Shown: positions 1 through 6,410, numbered from the stretch's first letter. The stretch is 8,063 nucleotides of DNA from Myxococcales bacterium (GCA_004525875.1 SPBQ01000090.1:1-8063); one strand, 5' to 3'. A program made the numbers and translations. Notes: generated from the letters alone by a model not told the origin.

Positions 1-102
1 ACTCATCCTGCCTCCGGTGGCCTGGCCACGCTTGAGAAATAGCTGAAAACTTCCAGAACGCTAGGCAATGCGCGGATCAGCCTCGGCGCAGCCGATCCGT
101 GA
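1..102. other. Non-coding flank downstream of the helicase-like gene
   Basis: No supported gene lies here. Two small dyads are visible. One is a 13-base palindrome at 17-29 (GTGGCC-T-GGCCAC). The other is an arm pair CGGATC (73-78) / GATCCG (94-99) enclosing a shorter TCGGC-GCA-GCCGA hairpin (83-95). Both lie just after the minus-strand stop at 103-105, so they could help end transcription. Neither is followed on the minus strand by a T-run, so I do not call an intrinsic terminator. Confidence 0.5.
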
Positions 103-345
103 CTACCGCCGCGGGATGTCGCGTATCGCGAGGCCGCGAAGCTTCTTCACGAGGTCGCCCCGGAAGGCGATCAGGCGCGCGGTGTCGACGCCGCCGGGAA
201 GGCGCGCCTCCGGCCCGATCACGATCTGGTCGAGGATCCAGGCCAACGTGGCAGGGTCAGCACCCGCGTCTTTTCGCTGCGCATCGAGAATCGCTTGTTC
301 GACGTCGATTCCAGAGCGCATGAGCTGCTCGAAGTCGACGAGATC
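103..345 (-). other. Non-helicase C-terminal segment, resembling the end of an AbiEii/DUF1814-like nucleotidyltransferase
   Basis: These bases encode the last roughly 80 residues of the helicase-like reading frame, from KDLVD to the stop. What is seen: after KDLVD the text runs through LMRSGIDVEQAILDAQRKD and ATLAWILDQI, then ends in a basic stretch, with no helicase motif. From memory, DUF1814/AbiEii-like nucleotidyltransferases (the toxin family of type IV toxin-antitoxin systems) often end with a (K/R)DLVD..L.R.G..(V/L)..A...A..KD.G.(D/S)P.TLAW(I/V)L pattern, which this matches well. No nucleotidyltransferase catalytic core (GGT, DxD) is present, so this would be an inert remnant. The assignment rests on remembered family style, not on an alignment. 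Confidence 0.45.
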
Positions 346-1485
346 CTTGATCTCGCGCCGTTCGTAGAACCGGGTGGTGCCGACAATGGTGTAGGGGATT
401 CGCGCCTGCACGAGCGCTTCTTCGAGGGCGCGGGACTGCGCGTTAGTTCGGTAGAAGACGGCCGCGTCGCTGCGTGCCTCGCCCAGACCGATCAGCTTCT
501 CGACGACGTACCGGGCCTCGTCGCGCTCGTCGGTTGCGGTGAAGATGGTGATCGGTGGACCGTCGGCGCTGTCGGTCCACATGCGCTTGTCCATCCGTTC
601 GCGATTGTTCGAGATGACCGCATGTGCCGCCTCGATGATGTTCCGCGTCGACCGGTAGTTCTGGTCGAGCCGGACGACATGCGCCCCCGAGAAGTCGCGC
701 TCGAACTCGAGAATGTTGCGTACGTTGGCACCGCGCCAGGCGTAGATTGACTGGTCGTCGTCGCCCACCACGCAGATGTTGCGATGCCCCTCGGCGAGCA
801 TCGAGATCATCAGGTACTGTGCGTGGTTGGTATCCTGGTACTCGTCGACGAGGACGTGGCGAAAGCGCTGGCGGTATCTCTCGAGCAGCTCCGGCCGCGA
901 ACGCAGCAGGACGATCACGCCGAGGATGAGGTCGCCGAAGTCCACACCGCCCAGCGTACGCAGCCGCTTCTGGTAGGCGGCGTACAGGTCGAGCGCCCTG
1001 GATCCGAACGCGTCGTCGGTCGCCGCCGCCACGTCGTCGGGCAGGCGGGCTTCGTTCTTGTGGCGCTCGATGAACGCGCGGACCGCCTCGGGCGGGACTA
1101 CGGTCGGGTCGATGCCCGCGTCCTCGAGCAGCTGCTTGATCAGCCGCATCTGGTCGTCCGCATCGAAGATGGAGAACTCGGCCGGGTAGCCGAGCTCGGC
1201 CGCATGGCGTCTCATCAACCGTGCGCCGATGCCGTGGAACGTGCCGGCCCACACCTCGGCTGCGGCGGCACCTACCCGCGCCGTGCAGCGATCGACGAGC
1301 TCCCGCGCGGCCTTGTTGGTGAACGTGACGGCGAGGATCTCGTGCGGTCTCGCCCGACCCTGTTCGATGAGCCGTGCGATACGGTGCACGAGCACGCGGG
1401 TCTTGCCGCTGCCCGCGCCGGCCAGCACGAGGAGCGGCCCGTCTTCGTGGTCGACGGCTTCCTGTTGTCTCTCGTTCAGTGACAT
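103..1485 (-). CDS. UvrD/PcrA/Rep-type superfamily 1A helicase, C-terminally truncated and fused to a foreign tail
   Basis: The 460-residue product (start MSLNERQQEAV) has the N-terminal half of a UvrD/PcrA/Rep 3'-5' DNA helicase, an enzyme family that unwinds DNA in repair and replication restart. Motifs seen in order: Walker A AGAGSGKT (22-29), motif Ia AVTFTNKAARE (52-62), Ib GTFHGIGARLMRRH (about 81-94), Walker B VLVDEYQDTN (211-220), motif III VVGDDDQSIYAWRGA (239-253) and motif IV LDQNYRSTRNII (273-284). The segment IVGTTRFYERREIKD (about 367-381) is typical of domain 2A. After residue about 384 the similarity ends. Motifs V (TxHxxKGLEF type) and VI (RRLxYVxxTRA type) are absent, and the protein is about 200-270 residues shorter than the family. 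ATP binding may survive, but normal helicase activity is unlikely. I chose ATG 1485 because the family begins MxLNxxQxxAV there; an in-frame ATG at 1593 would overlap rlmE and add an atypical Arg-rich extension. GGAG (revcomp of 1496-1499) is the likely ribosome-binding site. It could be annotated as a pseudogene. Confidence 0.85.
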   Translation of the reverse strand: MSLNERQQEAVDHEDGPLLVLAGAGSGKTRVLVHRIARLIEQGRARPHEILAVTFTNKAARELVDRCTARVGAAAAEVWAGTFHGIGARLMRRHAAELGYPAEFSIFDADDQMRLIKQLLEDAGIDPTVVPPEAVRAFIERHKNEARLPDDVAAATDDAFGSRALDLYAAYQKRLRTLGGVDFGDLILGVIVLLRSRPELLERYRQRFRHVLVDEYQDTNHAQYLMISMLAEGHRNICVVGDDDQSIYAWRGANVRNILEFERDFSGAHVVRLDQNYRSTRNIIEAAHAVISNNRERMDKRMWTDSADGPPITIFTATDERDEARYVVEKLIGLGEARSDAAVFYRTNAQSRALEEALVQARIPYTIVGTTRFYERREIKDLVDFEQLMRSGIDVEQAILDAQRKDAGADPATLAWILDQIVIGPEARLPGGVDTARLIAFRGDLVKKLRGLAIRDIPRR

Positions 1486-1591
1486 GATGCGGCGGCTCCG
1501 ACCGCCGCGATGCTGCCCCAGGCGTCTTCGGCGGGCAAGGTCGAAGACGCGCGAGCGCGGGAACGGACCGAGGGCAGCACGGAAGCGAGAC
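1486..1591. promoter_or_regulatory. Divergent intergenic region with a 9-bp perfect dyad (1522-1550)
   Basis: This 106-base spacer separates the divergent helicase-like gene and rlmE, so both must be transcribed out of or through it. It holds a perfect inverted repeat, GCGTCTTCG (1522-1530), 11 bases, then CGAAGACGC (1542-1550), which could be an operator or an RNA hairpin. It does not look like a LexA box of any type I know. GC content is high and no clear -10 or -35 hexamers stand out. GGAAG at 1581-1585, 6 bases before ATG 1592, is a good ribosome-binding site for rlmE. Confidence 0.4.
1489..1508 (-). promoter_or_regulatory. Hairpin displaying the helicase ribosome-binding site
   Basis: GCGGCGG (1489-1495) pairs with CCGCCGC (1502-1508), leaving a 6-base loop. 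Read on the minus strand, the loop is TCGGAG. Its GGAG is the only ribosome-binding-site-like sequence for the helicase start at 1485, with about 10 bases of spacing. The 7-bp all-GC stem should be stable in the mRNA and may limit initiation. It could also be a chance product of high GC. Confidence 0.3.
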
Positions 1592-2203
1592 ATGACAGTG
1601 TACCGGCCGAAGGACTCCGTCTACCGGACCGCGCGCGCCGCGGGCCTACGCTCGCGCGCCGCTGTGAAGCTCGAGGAGATCGACCAGCGCTTCAAGCTGT
1701 TTCGTAGCGGTCAGCGTGTCCTTGACCTCGGTGCGTGGCCGGGGGGCTGGCTTCAGATCGCCGCGAAGAAGGTCGGGCCGTCGGGGCGGGTCGTCGGCGT
1801 CGATCTAGAACCCATCGAACCGCTTGGCCTCGACAACGTCGGTACAGTCGTCGGTGACGCGCGTAGCGCGGAGATTCGTGCCTCGTTGGCCGTTGAGCTC
1901 GGCGGGCCTGCCGACGTCCTCCTCTGTGACATGGCACCGAAGCTCTCCGGCGTGAAGGCCGCCGACCGCGCACGGCATCTCGAGCTGGCCGAGGCAGCGA
2001 TCGACTGCGCGTCGCACCTGCTCGCGCCCGACGGCAAGGCGGTGATCAAGCTGTTCTCCGGCGTGGAAGCAGAGGCGGTGGCGCTGCTGCGCGTGCGCTT
2101 CGAATCGGTGTCCAGATTCCGTCCTCCCGCCACACGCAAGGGCTCCCAGGAGCTGTACGTGGTGGTGGCGCGTCCGCGCTCGTCCTCCAGAGAGGCGTCC
2201 TAG
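1592..2203 (+). CDS. rlmE: 23S rRNA (uridine-2'-O)-methyltransferase RlmE (FtsJ/RrmJ)
   Basis: RlmE transfers a methyl group from S-adenosylmethionine to the ribose 2'-OH of a uridine in the peptidyl-transferase A-loop of 23S rRNA (U2552 in E. coli numbering), a late step in 50S maturation in the cytoplasm. The 203-residue product matches the family length (E. coli about 209). Visible signatures are the N-terminal RxxxAxKLxEID element (20-31), the SAM-binding DLGAWPGGWLQ (45-55; the usual text is DLGAAPGGWSQ), VVGVDLEPI (67-75) and LLCDMAPKLSG (110-120). The KDKE catalytic tetrad of 2'-O-methyltransferases is intact: K26, D113, K153 (VIKLFSG) and E187 (SQELYVV). The start is ATG 1592 with GGAAG upstream; extending further would run antisense through the helicase gene. 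The transporter gene begins 3 bases after the stop, so the two are probably co-transcribed. Confidence 0.93.
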   Translation: MTVYRPKDSVYRTARAAGLRSRAAVKLEEIDQRFKLFRSGQRVLDLGAWPGGWLQIAAKKVGPSGRVVGVDLEPIEPLGLDNVGTVVGDARSAEIRASLAVELGGPADVLLCDMAPKLSGVKAADRARHLELAEAAIDCASHLLAPDGKAVIKLFSGVEAEAVALLRVRFESVSRFRPPATRKGSQELYVVVARPRSSSREAS

Positions 2204-2206
2204 GCG

Positions 2207-3082
2207 GTGGCCTGGCAGGCAGTTCTTGCGACCGTCCTTCCGGTCTTCGGACTGGTGGCTCTTGGTTTCGTGTTCGGACGCTTCCATCGCGTCGACCTCG
2301 CGACGCTCACAGACGTCGTGGTCTACATGGCCGGCCCGGCGCTCGTATTCAGCAGTCTCGCCCACGGGACACTGGTCACCAGTGATGCCCTCACGGTTAT
2401 GGCGGGAACCTGCGTGATCGTGCTCGGGGTCGGCGTCGCCATGCGCGCGGTGGCGGCGGTAGGTGGGCTGAGGCCCGGACCGCTGTACCTCCCGGCAATG
2501 TTCATGAACAGCGGGAACATGCTGCTTCCGCTGGGTCTGTTCGCGTTCGGCGAAGAAGGCCTGCGCCACGGCGTGATCATTTTCGTAACCGTTGCGGTCC
2601 TGCAGAGCACCGTGGGCGTTACGATCGCGAGCGGGCGGCCCGCGCCGGCGGAGATGTTCCGCCTGCCCTACGTCCATGCCGCGGTCGCTGCCCTGGCAGT
2701 TCGCGTGGCCGGAGTGATCTTGCCCGAGGTGGCTGCACGACCGATCGCGATGGTGGGCGACATGGCCGTGCCACTGATGCTGATCGCTCTCGGCCTGAGG
2801 TTGCGCACTCTCGCACCGGGATCCTGGCGGGCGGCCGGCTTCGTCGTCGTGATGCGGATTGCCGGCGGATACGCGATGGCCTGGTCGTTCGTCACGCTCG
2901 TCGGGCTCGAAGGAACGGCGCGCAGCTGCCTGCTCCTCGGCTCGGTGATGCCGTCGGCGGTGATCAATTTCATCTTTGCGGAGAAGTTCGCGAGTGAGCC
3001 TGGAGACGTTGCAACCGCCGTCGTCGCCAGTACGTTGGTCTCGGTCGTCACCACACCGCTCGTGCTCGCCTTCGGTCTGTGA
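2207..3082 (+). CDS. AEC-family (auxin efflux carrier type) membrane transporter
   Basis: This 291-residue, strongly hydrophobic protein looks like a member of the AEC family (Pfam Mem_trans), inner-membrane carriers related to plant PIN proteins and bacterial malonate/malate-type permeases. About ten membrane segments are expected in two inverted halves. Visible family features are the N-terminal LATVLPVFGLVALGFVFGRF (7-26), VVYMAGPALVFSSLA (38-52), the conserved MNSGNMLLPLGLFAFGEEGL (100-119), the second-half GDMAVPLMLIALGLRL (184-199) and MPSAVINFIFAEKF (248-261). Length is slightly under the usual 300-320. The start is GTG 2207, with AGAGAGG (2189-2195) as ribosome-binding site inside the end of rlmE. 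The substrate cannot be read from sequence; organic acids or amino acids are plausible. The following gene starts about 30 bases downstream, suggesting an operon. Confidence 0.85.
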   Translation: MAWQAVLATVLPVFGLVALGFVFGRFHRVDLATLTDVVVYMAGPALVFSSLAHGTLVTSDALTVMAGTCVIVLGVGVAMRAVAAVGGLRPGPLYLPAMFMNSGNMLLPLGLFAFGEEGLRHGVIIFVTVAVLQSTVGVTIASGRPAPAEMFRLPYVHAAVAALAVRVAGVILPEVAARPIAMVGDMAVPLMLIALGLRLRTLAPGSWRAAGFVVVMRIAGGYAMAWSFVTLVGLEGTARSCLLLGSVMPSAVINFIFAEKFASEPGDVATAVVASTLVSVVTTPLVLAFGL

Positions 3083-3115
3083 CGGCCGCGGCGCCGCGCG
3101 ATCGTGGAACCGCAA

Positions 3116-4582
3116 ATGTTGCCGCTCGTGCGCCGCATCTTCACGCTCCCGCGGATCCTGCTCGTCGCGACGCTCGCCGCGACGCCTGTCCTGGCCGGAG
3201 CGCCACCGACCGTGGCGGACGAACGCGCCGAGAAGATCATTCGCGAGGTCTCGTCACAGGCACCCGGACTGCTCGCTCGTTACATCCGCATCGACACGAC
3301 CAACCCGCCGGGCAACGAGCTTGCCGGTGTCGAGCTTCTCGCCTCGGTCCTCGCCGAGACCGGCACCGAGGCGAAGATCTTCGAGCCCGTCGCCGGTCGC
3401 GGAAATCTCTACGCTCGCTTGACGGGCACGGCGGAAGAACGCCCCGTCATTCTCCTCAGCCATGTCGACGTCGTCCCCGCCGAGGCTGCCGGCTGGAAGC
3501 GAGCGCCGCAGTCGGGCGTGCTCGCCGCCGGCCGGGTCCACGGCCGCGGCGCTCTCGACGCGAAGGGGGTCGGCATCACACAGCTGCTCGCGTTCACGGC
3601 GCTCGCGAAGCTGGCTGCTGAGCTAGACATCCATCTTCGTCGCGACGTGATCCTGCTGGCGACTGCGGACGAAGAGACCGGCGGCCGCCCCGGTGCGCGC
3701 TGGATGATCGAGGAGAAATTCGATCTATTCGGCGATGCCGAGTTTGTGCTGAACGAGGGCGGATTCATTCGCGCGGTGAACGGCGAGGGTGAGGCGCGCG
3801 GTGCCCAGCCGCTCATCTACAACCTTAACGCCGGCGAGAAGGGTCCGTGCTGGTTCACGGTGATCGCCCGTGGCGAGCCCGGCCACGCCTCTCGCCCGGC
3901 TCCAGTCACGGCGGTCACGCGGCTGGTCGAAGCTCTCGACGTGCTCGTGCAGTGGGAGCGGCCCTACGAGGTCGGTCCCGTGGTCGCCGGATACTATGCG
4001 GCGTACGCAGCGCTGGCGAAGGATCATGAGCGTCAGTTCCGGCAGCTCGATCGCTCGCTCGAGGACCCGGAGTTCCGGGAGTGGTTCATGAGCGATCCCG
4101 GCGCTGCAGCGCTCGTTCGTGACACGCTGACGCCGACCGTTCTGCGAGCGAGCCAGGCGACGAACATCGTGCCGGCCGAGGCATCCGCCGACGTGGATGC
4201 GCGACTGCTTCCCGGCCACGACTGTGATTCGTTCCTGCGCGACGTCCGCAAGCGGATCGGTTCTCCCCATGTGAGAATCGAACCGTCCGACGTCGCTTTC
4301 TCCTCGTCTCAATCGCCGCTGAGCAATGCGTTGACCGAGGCCGTGGACAGGCTGGCGGCGGCCGAGCCTGGTGGAGCGGTGGTCCTTCCCGGCCTGCAAT
4401 CGGGCTTCACGGATAGCCACTACTTCCGTGCCCGCGGGATCGCGGCGTACGGGTTCACCCCGATTCTCATCACGCCCGCGCAGCGCGCGGGCGTGCACGG
4501 GCGCGACGAGAACGTCGCGGCTGCGGAGCTGGTCACGGGCGTCGAGCGACTCGTCCGCCTGCTGCGTGAGCTCTCGCGTTGA
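3116..4582 (+). CDS. Secreted M20-family zinc metallohydrolase (M20/M25/M40; carboxypeptidase or N-acyl-amino-acid hydrolase type)
   Basis: The 488-residue protein belongs to the M20 di-zinc peptidase/amidohydrolase clan (DapE, ArgE, CPS1/PM20D1-like), which cleaves peptide or N-acyl amide bonds. The N-terminus, with VRR, R14 and a hydrophobic run ending TPVLA, reads as a Sec signal peptide, so it is probably periplasmic. Expected catalytic residues are all visible (numbered from ATG 3116): H116 in SHVDVVP, D148 in GRGALDAKG, the general base E186 and zinc ligand E187 in ADEETGG, E214 in NEGG, and H461 in VHGRDE. H257 in GHASRP lies in the dimerisation/lid domain. Its length and the long segment at about 280-345 favour the large CPS1/PM20D1-like branch over DapE or ArgE. 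I prefer ATG 3116 (weak GGA at 3105-3107) to the in-frame GTG at 3104, which has no ribosome-binding site. It lies 33 bases after the transporter gene. The exact substrate is unknown. Confidence 0.88.
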   Translation: MLPLVRRIFTLPRILLVATLAATPVLAGAPPTVADERAEKIIREVSSQAPGLLARYIRIDTTNPPGNELAGVELLASVLAETGTEAKIFEPVAGRGNLYARLTGTAEERPVILLSHVDVVPAEAAGWKRAPQSGVLAAGRVHGRGALDAKGVGITQLLAFTALAKLAAELDIHLRRDVILLATADEETGGRPGARWMIEEKFDLFGDAEFVLNEGGFIRAVNGEGEARGAQPLIYNLNAGEKGPCWFTVIARGEPGHASRPAPVTAVTRLVEALDVLVQWERPYEVGPVVAGYYAAYAALAKDHERQFRQLDRSLEDPEFREWFMSDPGAAALVRDTLTPTVLRASQATNIVPAEASADVDARLLPGHDCDSFLRDVRKRIGSPHVRIEPSDVAFSSSQSPLSNALTEAVDRLAAAEPGGAVVLPGLQSGFTDSHYFRARGIAAYGFTPILITPAQRAGVHGRDENVAAAELVTGVERLVRLLRELSR

Positions 4583-4862
4583 CGTCCTGCGTCGGTCCTG
4601 CCCGATCGTTAAAAAGTGACACTCGATGTACTGCGAGATTTGCCTCGCACTGGGGTGAGATAGTATTCTTTTCGATGCACCCGGCTGCGAGGGACCAGTG
4701 GCGGACGCCACGACCGGAGTGGCGGCGTTCGATCGGAATGTGTGCTTGGCGCCGTCCCAGCGACGGCTAGCGACGTATGAACGGCTAGCCCGGCAGGCCT
4801 GAAAGTCGGGAAAATGGCAGCCGCACCTGCGTGGGTGGTGGTGAGTGAGGAGGAGTTGAGCG
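4583..4862 (+). promoter_or_regulatory. Intergenic leader region with weak promoter and structured 5' region
   Basis: This 280-base spacer is the longest on the plus strand. A weak sigma70-like promoter may sit at TTTGCC/TTGCCT (4639-4645) with TAGTAT (4661-4666) or TATTCT (4664-4669). Downstream are three hairpin candidates: GTGGC-GGAC-GCCAC (4698-4711), GCCGTC-CCAGC-GACGGC (4751-4767), and GGCTAGC (4765-4771) pairing with GCTAGCC (4784-4790). The last two share bases 4765-4767, so they partly exclude each other. The 9-mer ACGGCTAGC also occurs twice directly (4763-4771 and 4781-4789). A strong ribosome-binding site, GGAGGAG (4849-4855), precedes ATG 4863. I recognise no known riboswitch class and no clear terminator for the peptidase gene. 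Confidence 0.4.
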
Positions 4863-5786
4863 ATGGGTGACGGTGGCATGGATACGCCGGCGTTCGGCAA
4901 GTCCGTCCGTAGCTTCGCGGAGGCGCTTGGGAGCCTCGAGAAGGAAGTCGAGGTGATCTTCGAGCGTGCGCGAACGGAATCGGCCGGCGGGATGATGAAG
5001 TATCTCAAGGGCTTGCTCGGCTCCGGACCTCTGGGAATCGATCTTGGTGGGCTGCTGCGCTTCTCGGCCAGGACCGACACGCCCGTCATGGGGCGGGCGC
5101 TGGCCCGCAGTCTCGGTCTGGCCGACGAGCGCGCGCTGGACGCCGTGCGCGAGGACGTCCGAGAGATCATGGAGCAGGTTGCCCGTTTGCGCGAGCGCGA
5201 GGTTGCGCTGGCCGGTGGACTCTCGCAGATACGCGCCCGATCGGCTCGTTTCGACGAGGCGCTGGCCGGGCTCGCGCGCGTTCAGGGCAAGTACGTTGCG
5301 CGGCTCGACGCGCAGGCGATCCGCGCCGACGATATCGAGCGACAGACGGCCAAGCGGGACGACCATATCACGCGCCTCATCCGTGACACGGCGAGCCAGC
5401 GTGCCGAGCTCGAGCGTGTCGTTGGTGAGGTCGCGGCGCGGCCCGCGGACGCACAGGTCGACGCTGCGGACACGCGAGATGCCGAGGCTACGCGCAAGCG
5501 TCTGGAACAGGTCGAGTGCCAGCTCGTCGAGGTGAAGAAATTGGAAAAGACCCGTGCCGAAGGCGTGATCGACACGCTCGAATCGGTTCGCGATCGGATG
5601 GGCAAGCTCGAGGGACGCGTGATCGAGATGACGCGCGAGGCCCGCGCGAAGGGTGGGCGGCTCGACGCGCTCGCCAGGCACGTGGCGGGAGTGGAGACGC
5701 GCGTCAGCACGGCGCTCGGGCGGGGCGGCAAGCCGGTCGTGACCGTGGCTACCGACATCGATCAACCCATTCAGGCGGCCGGCTGA
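4863..5786 (+). CDS. Coiled-coil protein of unknown function, possibly phasin/PhaE-like
   Basis: I do not recognise this 307-residue protein with confidence. Residues 9-50 look helical and amphipathic (FAEALGSLEKEVEVIFERA), followed by a Gly/Leu-rich segment (50-67). DTPVMGRALARSLGLADERALDAVREDVREIMEQVARL (72-109) recalls the C-terminal layout of phasins and PHA synthase subunit PhaE, where an LGLPxRxEVDxLxxRVxxLE motif precedes a coiled coil. From about 88 to 285 the chain is very rich in Arg, Glu, Ala and Leu and almost free of Pro, consistent with a long coiled coil interrupted near 192-205 (ARPADAQVDAADTRD). No signal peptide or membrane segment is visible. GGAGGAG 7 bases upstream supports ATG 4863. 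Its stop abuts the next gene's start, suggesting a shared role or coupling. A phasin-like role is only a guess, and no PHA genes are in view. Confidence 0.75.
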   Translation: MGDGGMDTPAFGKSVRSFAEALGSLEKEVEVIFERARTESAGGMMKYLKGLLGSGPLGIDLGGLLRFSARTDTPVMGRALARSLGLADERALDAVREDVREIMEQVARLREREVALAGGLSQIRARSARFDEALAGLARVQGKYVARLDAQAIRADDIERQTAKRDDHITRLIRDTASQRAELERVVGEVAARPADAQVDAADTRDAEATRKRLEQVECQLVEVKKLEKTRAEGVIDTLESVRDRMGKLEGRVIEMTREARAKGGRLDALARHVAGVETRVSTALGRGGKPVVTVATDIDQPIQAAG

Positions 5787-6410
5787 GTGAACCCGACACG
5801 ACATGGGCGCTTCGGCGCGTGCCACGCTTCGCTGACGACGGTTCTCGTCGTGGTGATCTTCGGGCTGGGCGCGTGTTCACGCGGTGGCGAGGACGACACC
5901 ACTTCCGCCAGCAAGAAGTTGCCGCCTCCCCAGCTGATCGAGCGCATCGAGGGGATGAAGTACTACGTCGGCGGGCCGATGATGCAGGCCGATCGCTACG
6001 GTCGCTCGCGACTGGCGAACTTCAACGGTGAGGTAAGCGCACCGACGTCGCGCGGCCTTCTGATCGGCTTCAAGGTCGAGGGCAAGAAATTCGACTACCG
6101 AACCTACATCAACGGCCGGATGGTCTCGAGTTCGACCGGATTCTTGGACGACGAGAAGCTGCTCTGGTTCGACGAGCGCTTCACGTACGACTTCTCCGGC
6201 AAGGTCATCGCCCGCCAGACGCTCTCATACGACGATGCGAGCGAGATGATGACGTCGAGTGTGGAACACATGGATGCGGTAAGTGGCGAGGTCGTGACGA
6301 AGATCGACCAGAAGATCCCGTACGCGCCGGCAGAGGACGACGACGAAGACAGCGATAGTCTTTTCGATGATGAACAGGAAGAGGGGGAAGGAGAGGACGC
6401 ACCGAACTGA
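5787..6410 (+). CDS. Outer-membrane-type lipoprotein of unknown function with acidic C-terminal tail
   Basis: This 207-residue product has a lipoprotein signal peptide: basic residues R5 and R8, a hydrophobic run (LTTVLVVVIFG, 16-26) and lipobox L27-G28-A29-C30. Cys30 would be lipidated; Ser31 at +2 has no Asp retention signal, so outer-membrane sorting is expected. The mature part begins with a short low-complexity linker. Then come about 130 residues rich in aromatic and charged amino acids with an apparent beta-strand rhythm (GLLIGFKVEGKKFDYRTYI, 90-108; KLLWFDERFTYDFSGKVIA, 124-142), broadly like beta-meander lipoproteins. Residues 183-204 form a strongly acidic tail, 15 of 22 positions being Asp or Glu. 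The GTG start follows the preceding TGA stop with no gap, so translational coupling is likely. I recognise no domain family. gloB begins 24 bases downstream. Confidence 0.8.
   Translation: MNPTRHGRFGACHASLTTVLVVVIFGLGACSRGGEDDTTSASKKLPPPQLIERIEGMKYYVGGPMMQADRYGRSRLANFNGEVSAPTSRGLLIGFKVEGKKFDYRTYINGRMVSSSTGFLDDEKLLWFDERFTYDFSGKVIARQTLSYDDASEMMTSSVEHMDAVSGEVVTKIDQKIPYAPAEDDDEDSDSLFDDEQEEGEGEDAPN

Noticed and set aside
73..99. Intrinsic terminator after the helicase-like gene
   Set aside because: The stems are short and no T-run follows on the minus strand, so a Rho-independent terminator is not supported.
784..1482. Open frame of 232 codons on the plus strand, antisense to the helicase-like gene
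   Set aside because: It mirrors the codon pattern of the helicase motifs on the other strand. GC-rich genes commonly leave long open antisense frames, and the product has no recognisable domain.
1229..1591. Upstream in-frame extension of rlmE to position 1229
   Set aside because: The extension is antisense to helicase motifs, and the RlmE family begins near ATG 1592, which has its own ribosome-binding site.
1805..3115. Open frame of 436 codons on the minus strand
   Set aside because: It spans rlmE and the transporter gene, both firmly identified on the plus strand. The translation is rich in His, Arg and Asp with no domain signal, typical of an antisense shadow.
4675..4770. A 31-codon open frame (begins MHPAARDQW) just after the putative promoter
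   Set aside because: No ribosome-binding site precedes it and its codons overlap the leader hairpins. A leaderless small protein is conceivable but nothing supports it.
4675..4800. Known riboswitch (for example a cyclic-di-GMP GEMM type) in the leader
   Set aside because: The conserved GEMM core bases are not seen, and no other riboswitch signature I know fits.
3725..5170. Open frame of 481 codons on the minus strand
   Set aside because: It runs antisense through the M20 peptidase catalytic region, the leader and the coiled-coil gene, with Arg/Ser-rich low-complexity translation.
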